From: Bacillota bacterium
GTDB lineage: Bacteria; Bacillota; Dethiobacteria; DTU022; UBA8154
Direction: 5' to 3'
DNA: 57,972 bases
NCBI GenBank assembly: GCA_012728375.1
Contig: JAAYFF010000042.1
Location: forward strand, 1-57,972
The notes under the pieces are model-generated. The model saw nothing but the letters and a program-made list of their open reading frames with translations. It was not told the DNA's origin and did not search any database. Positions within the stretch are counted from its first letter, which is position 1. Each line of letters begins with the position of its first letter. The translations under genes were made by a program, and so were the position numbers. Positions 29,201-37,768 of this stretch are shown here, in pieces.

Positions 29201-29851
29201 AAAGAAGGAAAAGCATACCTGCGGATAATTGATTACAAATCGGGTCCTGCAAACTTGCTTCTGTCAGAAATTTTTTACGGCCTTTCCCTTCAGCTCATTG
29301 CCTATCTGGATATTATTTTGTCCGCTTCCCCGCAATGGCTTCAAGAAGACGCCCTTCCGGCCGGTATTTTTTACTTTCGTGTCCATGCGCCGCTGATTAA
29401 TGCTGAGGGGCGACTTTCCAGAGAAGAACTGGCCGGTGAATTAATGAAAAGATTCAGAATGAAAGGCCGCTTACTTGCCGATCCCGAAGTAATCCGCCTG
29501 ATGGATAACCATCTGATAAGGGGCTACTCGCCTGTAATCCCCGTCGGCTTAAACGAAAAAGGCGGCCTTTACAAAAATTCCGCGGTTTTATCCCTGGAAC
29601 AATTTGCTTTTCTCCGGAAGTATGTCCGGTTTGTTCTCCGGAGCACAGCAGAGGAAATAGCGAAGGGCGAGGTGGGGATACAACCCTTTAAATTCGGTAA
29701 AAAAAAGGCCTGTACATTTTGTGCCTATAAAGCGGTCTGCCAGTTTGATCCCTCCCTCGAAGAGAATACCTACCGCCTTCTTTCGGATTTGGAGGAAAAA
29801 ATGATCTGGAATCTGCTGCAAAGGAGGCTTTTAGATGATGGAAACTCCTGA
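26255..29851 (+). CDS. addB: ATP-dependent helicase/nuclease subunit AddB
   Basis: AddB pairs with AddA in the double-strand-break resection enzyme that replaces RecBCD in Firmicutes. The Walker A motif GRAGSGKSS is at residues 8-16. The nuclease domain near the C-terminus has LRIIDYKSG. Cysteines in YHACPFSQF and CTFCAYKAVC form the Fe-S staple known for AddB. About 1198 aa. ATG 26255 is chosen because AAGGTGA is 8 nt before it; the frame opens 6 codons earlier. It overlaps addA by 17 nt. Confidence 0.96.
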   Translation: MMLRLILGRAGSGKSSLCLKEINAKLEDNSSSFPLIYLVPEQSSFQAEYALASSAASGGSIRAQALSFKRLAWKVLRETAEKQELFIDDTGKSMMMLKVLEENKKKLRLFKHAGEQPGTLKNLVLLYNEMKRYSVNSSKLREILNQKKGEIPLLLQDKLADLSAIMEEMEQKMEGHYLDGEDTLRVLLRNIPHSKYLHGSEIWVDGFYDFTRLEYRILTSLLDISRKITITLCLERDYLPGDELPVNSPFYSSALTCRRLIEEASRKAVPVEKVLLPGKNRTRFSANGVLSHLEKNIFRFPAKRYPVQHKDDAKDFPIILATAPNRREEVEGAAHMLISLARDQGYRWRDMAVLAGNLQEYSDLITTVFQEYEIPFFLDQERPASFHPLVEFIRSSVEVITRGWRHDAVFRCIKTGFLFPLQKEENSVQKWRNKASRLENYVLALGIQGSRWLDGKPWKYPFRDTLEEELAGEADEGKKASEEEEKALAEINNTRQFFVTFLNAFQQEFRIATNVREKTSALFHFLENVSARERLDHWSKEDLKCGNLERSREHIQIYNGVINLLEQLVEIMGEIDVSSAQFLRILEAGLDNLSLSLVPPSLDRVVVGDIERTRPGKIRCAFILGANDGVLPARLQEDGIFSDEERRNLEKAGLELAPGIRRRLLDQQFLIYMALTRPSSILWVSYPRSDEEGRPLMPSLLITFLKDLFPSLKERFLQGDEEDMPYSNPGKNEAKESTAENIIPYLAHPRQTLSLLAAQLSRWKKGEKINHLWWDIYNWYVRSEKWREEGQRLLKGLFYRNNELPMDKSVSRRLYGKEWKASVSRLERYHACPFSQFLSYGLKLRERKLYRLESMDIGRFFHMALRNVTLSFQKKQVDFSSLDEKTCLAVVDEEVDKLIPKLQKEILLSTTRYQYLASRLKKTVGLAAIQMAEHYRRSRFRPIGAELSFGKGRDIPSPEFNLKDGSMVEMVGRIDRIDLARDKEGKAYLRIIDYKSGPANLLLSEIFYGLSLQLIAYLDIILSASPQWLQEDALPAGIFYFRVHAPLINAEGRLSREELAGELMKRFRMKGRLLADPEVIRLMDNHLIRGYSPVIPVGLNEKGGLYKNSAVLSLEQFAFLRKYVRFVLRSTAEEIAKGEVGIQPFKFGKKKACTFCAYKAVCQFDPSLEENTYRLLSDLEEKMIWNLLQRRLLDDGNS

Positions 29852-32800
29852 AGGCCATGAAGAAAATTGGACTGAGGAACAGCTTGAGGCAATTTCCCTG
29901 CAGGGGAAAAACATTCTGGTAACAGCCGGGGCAGGTTCGGGAAAAACCCGCGTTCTGGTGGAACGGCTTCTCCGGCGTATTACGGATCGCCAAAACCCGG
30001 TAGATCTGGACAGGTTACTTATCGTTACCTTTACGAAAGCAGCAGCCTCTGAAATGAAGCAAAGAATCGGGATCGCCCTGGAAAAAGCCCTTCAGCAAAA
30101 TCCCCGCTCTCAAAGTTTACACCGCCAACTGCTGCTGCTTAACCGGGCCACTATCACCACGGTGCACTCATTCTGCCTGGATGTTATCCGCCGTTATTAT
30201 TATCTGAAAGAACTGGACCCCTCTTTTCGCGTTTTAGATGAAGCCGCGGCTGAACTGCTCCGCCAGGAAATACTGGAAGAAACATTGGATGAATATTATG
30301 ATAGTCAACAACCGGGCTCTTCTTTTTATCGCCTGGTGGAAGCATACAGCAGCGATCGCGGCGACCAGGCGCTGCAGTCTCTGATTTTGCGCTTATATTC
30401 TTTTGCCCGGAGCCATCCCTTTCCCAGCCAGTGGCTGCAGCAACAACAGGAGGCCTTTAGATCCGGGGTTTCCCTTTGCGCTGCTAAAAACCCCTGGCTG
30501 GAAATTATTTTGGATGAATGCCGGATAGGCCTCCAAATGATTGTGGAATTCATTGAGGAGGGAATACGGATTGCGCATGCTCCCGGAGGCCCGGCTCCAT
30601 ACCTGGAGACTCTCCGCGAGGAGCTGGAAGTGCTTCGGGAAATGCGGGATGCTTCCCACCGCTCCTGGGACGAGCTTTTTGTTTTAATGCAGCAAAATCC
30701 CTTCGGCAGGCTTAAACCCTGCCGGGGAGATGCTTATGACGCAGATCTGAGAGAACGGGTTTCACAGATTAGAGAAAGGGCGAAGGGGGATTTTTATAAG
30801 TTGAGGAGCAGCTATTTTTCTTGCTCCCTGCAAGAACGTCTGGCGGAATTAAAACGCCTTGAGCCTTTGATAGCTTCCCTGGTGGAACTGGTTGAAGTTT
30901 TTTCCCGCCGCTACATGGAGGCTAAAAAAGAAAAAGGAGTTGCTGATTTTTCCGACCTGGAGCATTTTGCCCTGCAGATTTTAAACTGTTCAGAAAGCCC
31001 GCCCGGTACCCTTTCCCCCTCTCAGGCTGCTCTGGAATATCGCAATTTTTTTACTGAAATTATGGTCGATGAATACCAGGATATTAATCAGGTTCAGGAG
31101 GCAATTTTAACTTTAATCGCCTCCCCAAGGCCGCATGGCAATCTTTTTATGGTCGGGGATGTTAAACAGAGTATTTACCGCTTTCGGCTGGCTGAACCGG
31201 AACTTTTTTTACAAAAAGAGCATCTTTACAGCCGGAGTTCTTCTGCCGGCTGCTGTATTCATCTCAATAAAAACTTCCGCAGCAGAAAAGAAATTTTAGA
31301 GGGGGTAAATTTTCTGTTCAGCAGGATCATGGATGAAGCTGTCGGAGAAATTGGCTATGACGGCCGGGCCCGACTTTACTATGGCGGTCTTTATCCTCCG
31401 TATACCGCTGACGGACATCAGGACAATTCCATAGATTTTTTGCTGATCCATCGCTTCCCAAACGAAAGTCCGGAGGAAAGAGCCCCCGGAGCGAGCGAAG
31501 AAGAACCCGAAGGCGAAGCAGAACAACACGATAACCAGGAGGAATGGGAAGCCGCTTCACTGGAAGGAAAGCTTATTGCACAAAAAATTAAGCAATTGTT
31601 GGGAGAAACAAACAGCCGCCCCTTCATGCTGTATGACCGCAAAAAAAAATCTCCAAGAGCGGTTACGTATCGCGATATTGCTATTCTGCTGCGCTCGGCC
31701 AAAAATTATGCTCCGGCCATATTGGAAGAGCTTCAGCAGGCCGGAATTCCTGCCTTTGCAGAACTGGGCGGAGGTTTTTTCGATGCTGTTGAAGTAAAAG
31801 TTATGCTTTCCCTTCTGGCTGTTATTGACAACCCCTTTCAGGATCTTCCCCTTGCAGCTGTTTTACGTTCACCTATTTTGGGGTTCAAAGGGGAAGAACT
31901 GGCTCTTATCAGAACGGCTTCTCCCTCAACGAGCTTCTTCGACGCACTTCGGGCCGCCTCCAAGCAGGAATTAATTCCCTTGCCCCGCAGGAAAGAACTG
32001 CAGCAGTTCCTGCAAAACCTGGAGCGCTGGCAGGAGCAGGCCGTACGCGGCAGTATTGAGGAGTTAATCAGACAGATATACCGGGAAACCGGCTATTACA
32101 GTCTCGTTGGGGGCATGCCCGGAGGGAGACAGCGCCAAGCTAATCTACGCGCCCTTTATGACAGGGCAAGGCTTTACGAAGCATCATCTCCCCGCGGCCT
32201 TTTCCGCTTCTTAAACTTTATTGAAAAACTGAAAGACAGGGGAGAAGATCTGGAAGCAGCCCGTGCCCTTGGCGAGCAAGAAAATGTTGTCCGCATACTG
32301 ACCATACACAAAAGTAAAGGGCTTGAATTTCCCGTAGTTATTCTGGCGGGAATAAACAGGGCTTTTAACAAGAAGGACCTCAACCATCATTTTCTTCTGC
32401 ATAAAGAACTGGGTTTCGGCCCGAAATACATTGATACGGAAAATCGCCTGATTTACCCGACCCTGCCATGGTTTGCCATTAAAAAACGTTTGCATGCAGA
32501 ACTCCTGGCGGAAGAAATGCGCATTCTTTATGTCGCCATGACGCGGGCGGAAGAAAAATTGATCCTGGTAGCAACAATTAATAACCTGGAAGAGGAATTG
32601 CTCCGCTGGAAAACAGCCTCCCGGCCGGGTGCACAATTTCTTCCTGAATATTTTCGTGCAAGGGCAAAATGTTTCTTGGATTGGATTGGTCCTGCCATCG
32701 CCTGCCATCCAAAATTGAAACATTTGCAAGAAACAACAGGGCTGGCCATGGATGCGGCCTGTGCCGGCAACAGCGGAATACTATCGTGGAATGTATTTTT

Positions 32801-33698
32801 TTATACACCCTCTGAAATTGTGTCCTATGCAGTTAACAGAGAAACAGAAGCCCTTCAGGAGGGAGATAAGGAGCGTCAGGAATATTTGGGTAAAATTTAC
32901 CGCATGGAGCCTCTCCCTTTATCCGGAGACGAAACCGCGGCTGCCAAGGTCTCCAAATACCTCTCCTGGCAATATCCTTATTTATGGGCTACCAAACGCT
33001 ATGCCAAGGTTTCCGTTTCTGAATTACCAAAACTACGCGCTGCCGGATTGGTTGGAAATGAAGGGGAATTTGCTCCTGAAGCATGGGGACAGGGCTCTTT
33101 TATTTATTTAAACAAGCGCCCCCGTTTCCTGGAAGACAAATTAACCGCCGCGGAAAGAGGAACAGCCTATCATACCGTTATGCAGCATCTTAAACTAATA
33201 CCTCCGCTGAATGCGGAGGCAATCCGGCAACAATTGCAGCAATTGCTTTCCGAAAAATATTTGAATCTCAAAGAATATAATGCTGTTGATCCCGAATTAA
33301 TAGCTGCCTTTTTTGCAACATCGCCGGGAAAAAGACTCGTTCAGGCCTACCCATCACGAATTTGGCGGGAGCTCCCTTTTACACTGGCACTCCCTGCCAC
33401 TGAAATTTATTGCCCCGGCGATAAAGCATGCTGTCCGGAAGCCGAGCAAGAATACGAACAGCAAAAAGATCCTGTCCTCATCCAGGGCGTTATTGATTGT
33501 ATTTTTATGGAAAATGACGCTTTTATCTTGATTGATTACAAGACCGGAATTGCCCCGGAATTGGAAACAGATGAGACCCGGGTGCATTACTCCCGCCAGC
33601 TCTACTATTATTCCCTGGCCATTGAAAAAATTTGGAGAAAACCAGTGTCTGAGAAATATCTTTATTTCTTTGACAGCGGGCAGCTGCTGCAACTCTAA
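29835..33698 (+). CDS. addA: ATP-dependent helicase/nuclease subunit AddA
   Basis: AddA is the UvrD-like 3'-5' helicase and nuclease of the AddAB complex. Helicase motif I is AGAGSGKTR (residues 31-39); motif II includes VDEYQDIN; later motifs include ILTIHKSKGLEFP and YVAMTRAEEKL. The C-terminal nuclease signature is VIDCIFMEND then LIDYKTG (about 1220-1240). At 1287 aa it is full length. AAGGAGG precedes the start inside addB, so the two are coupled. Confidence 0.97.
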   Translation: MMETPEGHEENWTEEQLEAISLQGKNILVTAGAGSGKTRVLVERLLRRITDRQNPVDLDRLLIVTFTKAAASEMKQRIGIALEKALQQNPRSQSLHRQLLLLNRATITTVHSFCLDVIRRYYYLKELDPSFRVLDEAAAELLRQEILEETLDEYYDSQQPGSSFYRLVEAYSSDRGDQALQSLILRLYSFARSHPFPSQWLQQQQEAFRSGVSLCAAKNPWLEIILDECRIGLQMIVEFIEEGIRIAHAPGGPAPYLETLREELEVLREMRDASHRSWDELFVLMQQNPFGRLKPCRGDAYDADLRERVSQIRERAKGDFYKLRSSYFSCSLQERLAELKRLEPLIASLVELVEVFSRRYMEAKKEKGVADFSDLEHFALQILNCSESPPGTLSPSQAALEYRNFFTEIMVDEYQDINQVQEAILTLIASPRPHGNLFMVGDVKQSIYRFRLAEPELFLQKEHLYSRSSSAGCCIHLNKNFRSRKEILEGVNFLFSRIMDEAVGEIGYDGRARLYYGGLYPPYTADGHQDNSIDFLLIHRFPNESPEERAPGASEEEPEGEAEQHDNQEEWEAASLEGKLIAQKIKQLLGETNSRPFMLYDRKKKSPRAVTYRDIAILLRSAKNYAPAILEELQQAGIPAFAELGGGFFDAVEVKVMLSLLAVIDNPFQDLPLAAVLRSPILGFKGEELALIRTASPSTSFFDALRAASKQELIPLPRRKELQQFLQNLERWQEQAVRGSIEELIRQIYRETGYYSLVGGMPGGRQRQANLRALYDRARLYEASSPRGLFRFLNFIEKLKDRGEDLEAARALGEQENVVRILTIHKSKGLEFPVVILAGINRAFNKKDLNHHFLLHKELGFGPKYIDTENRLIYPTLPWFAIKKRLHAELLAEEMRILYVAMTRAEEKLILVATINNLEEELLRWKTASRPGAQFLPEYFRARAKCFLDWIGPAIACHPKLKHLQETTGLAMDAACAGNSGILSWNVFFYTPSEIVSYAVNRETEALQEGDKERQEYLGKIYRMEPLPLSGDETAAAKVSKYLSWQYPYLWATKRYAKVSVSELPKLRAAGLVGNEGEFAPEAWGQGSFIYLNKRPRFLEDKLTAAERGTAYHTVMQHLKLIPPLNAEAIRQQLQQLLSEKYLNLKEYNAVDPELIAAFFATSPGKRLVQAYPSRIWRELPFTLALPATEIYCPGDKACCPEAEQEYEQQKDPVLIQGVIDCIFMENDAFILIDYKTGIAPELETDETRVHYSRQLYYYSLAIEKIWRKPVSEKYLYFFDSGQLLQL

Positions 33699-33705
33699 GG
33701 TGAGT

Positions 33706-33735
33706 TTTACGGCAGAAGTAATCCTGTGGTATAAT
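33706..33735 (+). promoter_or_regulatory. extended -10 promoter before the radical SAM gene
   Basis: A weak -35 (TTTACG, 33706-33711), an 18-nt spacer and TATAAT (33730-33735) preceded by TGG, an extended -10. It lies directly after the addA stop. Confidence 0.55.
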
Positions 33736-33786
33736 ACTCAAAAAGTTCCCGACTACCATACAATAATCCAACGGAGGTGTCAACAG

Positions 33787-34662
33787 GTGAAATACGAAGG
33801 TGCAATCTACAGGCCTCCCAGCGAAGCTGGTAGTTTTATTCTCCAGGTAACTATTGGCTGCTCCCATAACCGCTGCACATTTTGCGTTTCCTTTATTGAT
33901 AAAAAATTTCGGGAGCGCGAGCTGAAGGATATTTTTGCTGATATTGAAGAAATATCTGCAAAGTATCCGGGAGTGGAAAGGGTTTTCCTGGCAGACGGCA
34001 ATGCCATGGTCATGGGTACAGAAAAATTGCTGAAAATCCTGGATAAGCTGTACGGATCATTTCCCAGACTTCAAAGAGTGGGGTTATACGCTACTCCACA
34101 GGATTTGCTTGATAAGAGCCGGGAAGAACTGCTCGTACTTCAACAAGCAGGTTTGGGCATTGTCTATATGGGCGTGGAAACGGGAAATGAAAAGCTTCTA
34201 TCCTGGATTCGCAAAGGGGTAACCAGGGCGGAGATTGCCGAAGCAGGGATTAAAGCCAGGGAAGCAGGGCTCATTCTCTCTGCAACGGTTATTAACGGAC
34301 TTGGAGGGTTGGAAAAGATGGCTGAGCATGCCGCGGATACAGCCTCGCTCATTAATGAAATCGATCCCCATTACCTGGGGCTTTTAACGCTTATGGTCTG
34401 TGAAGGTACGGCTATGGCGGCAAAAGTAAGGCGTAACGAATTTAAGCTTCCCGCCCCCCTGGAGATTCTTGCCGAAATAAAAATGATGGTGGAGGGCTTA
34501 GAAGTAAGCAATTGCATCTTTCGCGCCAACCATGCCTCCAATTACCTTCCTTTAAAAGGAACGCTCCCCAAAGACAAGTATAATTTAATTAATACGCTTG
34601 ATAAAATGCTTCAAAGCAGAAATACAGGAATGCTCCGGCCGGAATACCTGCGGGGTCTGTAA
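33787..34662 (+). CDS. radical SAM protein, unknown substrate
   Basis: A 291-aa radical SAM protein with the cluster ligands in a CX4CX2C arrangement (GCSHNRCTFC, C25, C30, C33) instead of the more usual CX3CX2C. Later motifs include FLADGNAM, GLYATPQDLL and VYMGVETGNEKLL, typical of the Elp3/MiaB/NirJ-like core in B12-free form. No extra Fe-S or B12 domain is present. It starts at GTG 33787, with GGAGGTG 6-7 nt upstream. The frame remains open for 85 codons into addA, which is only shadow coding. Its substrate cannot be guessed. Confidence 0.88.
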   Translation: MKYEGAIYRPPSEAGSFILQVTIGCSHNRCTFCVSFIDKKFRERELKDIFADIEEISAKYPGVERVFLADGNAMVMGTEKLLKILDKLYGSFPRLQRVGLYATPQDLLDKSREELLVLQQAGLGIVYMGVETGNEKLLSWIRKGVTRAEIAEAGIKAREAGLILSATVINGLGGLEKMAEHAADTASLINEIDPHYLGLLTLMVCEGTAMAAKVRRNEFKLPAPLEILAEIKMMVEGLEVSNCIFRANHASNYLPLKGTLPKDKYNLINTLDKMLQSRNTGMLRPEYLRGL

Positions 34663-34777
34663 AGCCCGGATTGGACGAGACAATATTTATATGAGACACG
34701 CACTAAAATCCTTTTATCGCCATATAATTATAGGGCAGCTAAATACTTACCCCAATAATTAAAAGGTGGTAAAAGGA

Positions 34778-35479
34778 ATGTTTACCGTACTGGCGACTGT
34801 TGCCTTGGTTCTAAGGGGCATTATGCTTCTTTTATCCTACATTACGACCGACTCTTTTCCACAGCCCCTTTCTCAACAGGAGGAAAGGTATTATCTGCAG
34901 ATGTTGGAACGGGGCAACGAATATGCACGGCATATTTTAATCGAGCGCAATTTGCGTTTAGTCGCCCACGTAGTAAAAAAATTCGAGAATACGGGTGATG
35001 ATAGGGAAGATCTCATCTCCATCGGTACCATCGGGCTTATTAAAGCAATTAACACTTTTAATGTATCCAAAGGGGCGCGGCTGGCTACTTATGCAGCAAA
35101 ATGCGTAGAAAACGAAATCCTGATGCATATCAGGGCCAGAAAAAAGAATAAGCAGGAAGTCTCCCTTCATGAAGCTATCGGTGTCGACAAGGACGGCAAT
35201 GAGGTTTGCTGGATAGACGTTTTGGGAAGTTCGCCTGATGAAGTAATGGACCGCGTTGAAATGGTCCTTTTGGACGAAAAGCTGAAAAGAATTATCAAGA
35301 AATTGAATGAGCGGGAAAAAAAAGTCCTCATTATGCGTTACGGATTGGAAGGTAAAAAACGGTACACCCAAAGGGAGGTGGCGCTGGAACTGGGAATTTC
35401 ACGTTCCTATGTTTCCAGAATAGAAAAAAAGATCCTTTATAAAATATCCGATGAATTTCACCTTGATGCAACCCGGTAG
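34778..35479 (+). CDS. sigK: RNA polymerase sigma-K, pro-form, intact
   Basis: Late mother-cell sporulation sigma factor. A hydrophobic pro-sequence of about 20 residues (MFTVLATVALVLRGIMLLLS) ends at a Ser-Tyr pair where the B. subtilis protein is cut by SpoIVFB. Region 2 follows (LRLVAHVVKKFENTGDDREDLISIGTIGL), then region 4 with the QREVALELGISRSYVSRIEKK helix-turn-helix. About 233 aa. ATG 34778 has GGTGG 8 nt upstream. The gene is continuous, without the skin-type interruption seen in some spore formers. Possible sigma-E-like -10 CATATAAT occurs near 34722, but no good -35 was found. Confidence 0.93.
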   Translation: MFTVLATVALVLRGIMLLLSYITTDSFPQPLSQQEERYYLQMLERGNEYARHILIERNLRLVAHVVKKFENTGDDREDLISIGTIGLIKAINTFNVSKGARLATYAAKCVENEILMHIRARKKNKQEVSLHEAIGVDKDGNEVCWIDVLGSSPDEVMDRVEMVLLDEKLKRIIKKLNEREKKVLIMRYGLEGKKRYTQREVALELGISRSYVSRIEKKILYKISDEFHLDATR

Positions 35480-35522
35480 GCTTATTATATACACAAAAAG
35501 TATATATAAAAAAAACGGCAAG

Positions 35523-35549
35523 GCGGTTATTTCTAAAACCGCTTTTTTA
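35523..35549 (+). terminator. terminator after sigK
   Basis: GCGGTT (35523-35528) pairs with AACCGC (35537-35542) over an 8-nt loop, followed by TTTTTT. A second inverted repeat TATATAC/GTATATA lies between it and the sigK stop. Confidence 0.85.
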
Positions 35550-35652
35550 TTTGCTGTGCCGGCAGGATTAAGTAAGCATCTAAAGAAACTGAAAAAATAA
35601 AAAGAACTGCTGACAACAACCCCTTAAAAAATGGCTCTTTTACGTAAGTAAT

Positions 35653-35676
35653 AATTGGAGGAGGAATTGGAGGAGG
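35653..35676 (+). repeat. 12-bp tandem duplication of the sigI Shine-Dalgarno site
   Basis: AATTGGAGGAGG occurs twice head to tail (35653-35664, 35665-35676). The second copy is 7 nt from the TTG start of sigI. Confidence 0.9.
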
Positions 35677-35683
35677 CCTAGTT

Positions 35684-36394
35684 TTGCAAAATTTCACAGC
35701 TCTGATACGAGAAATTCAACAGGGAAATGAAAATCTTCGCGAGGAACTTTTAGCCTCCCAAAAGGATTTTATTTTAAAATATTCCTCATTCTTATGCAAG
35801 AGACAATTGGACTGGCAGAACGATGATGAATTGAGCATAGCACTGGTAGCTTTTAATAAAGCTATTAACAGTTATAATCCGGCTTTAGGTAAAAGTTTTA
35901 CAGCCTTTTCCAAAGTTTTGATCAGAAACAGCCTCATCGATTATTTTCGAAAGCAACGCAAAGAACTGCCCGCTCAGCCGGTACCTGATGCCGGCGAAAT
36001 TTCCTTTTATACTGAAAATGCAAAATCCTATGAAGCTTTTTTTATTGAGGAAGAAAACAGGGAGAGAGCTTATGAAATTCAACGTTTTAAAGAAATTCTG
36101 GGACATTTCGGGCTCTCTCTGCAAGATTTGCTTCGCGGGTCTCCAAAGCATTTTGATACCCGGGAAAAGTTAAAAGAAATAGTGCGGAAAACCTGCCGCG
36201 AAAATGATTTAATCAGCCGCATCTATCGGTATAAAAAGCTTCCGCTAAAAGAAATGCAAATTCTCACCGGGGAAAAAAAGAAAGTTTTGGGGAAATGGCG
36301 GGCATATCTTTTGGCAATGATACTGATCTCAACACATAATGAGCTGGAGTCCTTAGCGACTTATATTTGGGGAAAGGATGTTTTACCTAAATGA
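35684..36394 (+). CDS. sigI: RNA polymerase sigma-I factor
   Basis: Sigma-I of Firmicutes controls heat, envelope or polysaccharide-responsive genes and is held by its anti-sigma RsgI. The 236-aa protein has the region 2 stretch FNKAINSYNPALGKSFTAFSKVLIRNSLIDYFRKQRKE and a C-terminal domain specific to this family (ILTGEKKKVLGKWRAYLLA). TTG 35684 follows a doubled SD site. It overlaps rsgI by 4 nt (ATGA). A CCCC-rich box at 35618-35625 might be the -35 of an autoregulated promoter, but this is weak. Confidence 0.9.
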   Translation: MQNFTALIREIQQGNENLREELLASQKDFILKYSSFLCKRQLDWQNDDELSIALVAFNKAINSYNPALGKSFTAFSKVLIRNSLIDYFRKQRKELPAQPVPDAGEISFYTENAKSYEAFFIEEENRERAYEIQRFKEILGHFGLSLQDLLRGSPKHFDTREKLKEIVRKTCRENDLISRIYRYKKLPLKEMQILTGEKKKVLGKWRAYLLAMILISTHNELESLATYIWGKDVLPK

Positions 36395-37638
36395 AAAGGG
36401 TTAAAGGAATCGTTTTGGAGAATAATGGCAAATGGGCCAAATTACTTACCGCAGACGCTGAATTTATAAAAGTGCCGAGTAAAACAGGTTATCTGCCCGG
36501 TATAGAGGTCGAAGTTGCCTATCCGCAGCTAAAAAGTAAAAATTATCTCATGTCTGCTATTGCCGCTGCCTCAATAATATTTATTCTTTCCACAATACTG
36601 TTCTTCCACACCTTTTTAATTACCCAGGCCTACGTTGCGCTGGACATCAATCCAAGCCTGTTGTTATACCTAAACAGGCGTGCCGAAGTCATTAAAATTG
36701 AAGGGGCCAATAAGGACGGAAAATTATTTCTTCATAACCTTGACTTGAAAAAAAAGAGCATAGAGGAAGCAATCAGTACAATTCTCCAAAAAGCTTACAT
36801 GGAAAAATATTTGTCTCCGCAAAAAGAAAATATTATCATTATATCCCTGGCTTCACCCGAGCACTACTCCCTCGGCAGCGGTGAATTGGAAGCGTCAGCC
36901 GGCCATAAAGTAGCCGCTCTAGGAGTGGATGCCTATTTAAAAGTAAATACCATTGAACGGGAAAAAGTTATTGAAGCAAAAAAGAAACATGTTTCCGTTA
37001 ATACACTGCTTGTAATAGAAGAGATGGAGGAAAAAGGTTTTCTGGAAGAAAAAAACTTAAGCGAAGCCATTCCTCCGGATGCCAGTGCAGGCGCGCTGCT
37101 GAAAAATATTGAACCTGCCCTTTTTTTTAATGAGAAAGAGTATATTGACGGGTATAAAAATGATATAAAGAAAACACCTCCGGGCCTTGAAAAGAAAAGC
37201 ACGAAAGAGGAAAGCCCTTCAGATGAAAAACAGAATCTAGCTGTAATCGGCGAACCCCAAAAAATTTTAAAACAGGAGCCGTCTAATAATAAAAAATCTG
37301 AAACCGTGATTTTAAAAGAAGAGTTAGATAAATTTTTTAATAAAAATCCTGCATTCCTTAAAGGAAAAAATTCAAGTGAAAAATTCGAGGTAAATCCCGA
37401 AAAGGAAAAAAGAAAAGAAGAAAAACAAGAAAAGAAAGAAAAAGAACAACAAAATAAAGGGAAAGGAAAAGCACAGAAAGAGAAAGAGAAAGAAAAAGAA
37501 AAAGAAAAAGGGAAAGAGAAAGGGAAAGGGAAAGGAAAAGGAAAAAAGAAAGAAAATGAAAACAAAAATAATCTGGTAGAAAAAATTGAAGGAGGCGGGA
37601 AGAAGAATCTAAAACTACAATCTCCAGCTTATAAATAA
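36391..37638 (+). CDS. rsgI: anti-sigma-I factor RsgI with Lys/Glu-rich tail
   Basis: The N-terminal cytoplasmic anti-sigma domain (RVKGIVLENNGKWAKLLTAD..) binds sigma-I. One membrane helix (about residues 54-78) is followed by the extracellular RsgI core (AYVALDINPSLLLYLNRRAEVIKI), where related proteins undergo autoproteolysis near an Asn-Pro. The rest is a disordered tail: from about residue 330 nearly only K, E, G and Q. In cellulolytic clostridia the tail carries carbohydrate-binding domains; none is seen here, so the sensed signal may differ. 415 aa. Coupled to sigI. Confidence 0.9.
   Translation: MKRVKGIVLENNGKWAKLLTADAEFIKVPSKTGYLPGIEVEVAYPQLKSKNYLMSAIAAASIIFILSTILFFHTFLITQAYVALDINPSLLLYLNRRAEVIKIEGANKDGKLFLHNLDLKKKSIEEAISTILQKAYMEKYLSPQKENIIIISLASPEHYSLGSGELEASAGHKVAALGVDAYLKVNTIEREKVIEAKKKHVSVNTLLVIEEMEEKGFLEEKNLSEAIPPDASAGALLKNIEPALFFNEKEYIDGYKNDIKKTPPGLEKKSTKEESPSDEKQNLAVIGEPQKILKQEPSNNKKSETVILKEELDKFFNKNPAFLKGKNSSEKFEVNPEKEKRKEEKQEKKEKEQQNKGKGKAQKEKEKEKEKEKGKEKGKGKGKGKKKENENKNNLVEKIEGGGKKNLKLQSPAYK
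37475..37556 (+). repeat. 82-nt uninterrupted purine tract inside rsgI
   Basis: Every base from 37475 to 37556 is A or G, made of GAAA/GGGAAA-type units encoding the Lys/Glu/Gly run. Such a tract can slip in replication and form triplex DNA. Confidence 0.95.
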
Positions 37639-37639
37639 G

Positions 37640-37716
37640 AAAAAAGAAGAAATAAATAGAATTCAAGAAAAGAAAGATGATGATTTACTAATATGTATTG
37701 AAAATTCTTCTTTTTT
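37640..37716 (+). terminator. weak terminator candidate after rsgI
   Basis: A perfect 12-bp inverted repeat (AAAAAAGAAGAA at 37640-37651, TTCTTCTTTTTT at 37705-37716), but with a 53-nt loop. It ends in six T. Confidence 0.35.
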
Positions 37717-37768
37717 ACTGTATAAATAAAGGGAATAACCCCGATTTCTTCCATTAGAGGTGGCTTAA

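Noticed and set aside
33532-33786. N-terminal extension of the radical SAM protein into addA
   Set aside because: The real start has a strong GGAGGTG before GTG 33787, and the extension overlaps clear AddA coding sequence.
34663-34777. Sigma-E promoter for sigK
   Set aside because: CATATAAT near 34722 fits a sigma-E -10, but no matching -35 lies at the proper distance. Mentioned only in the gene entry.
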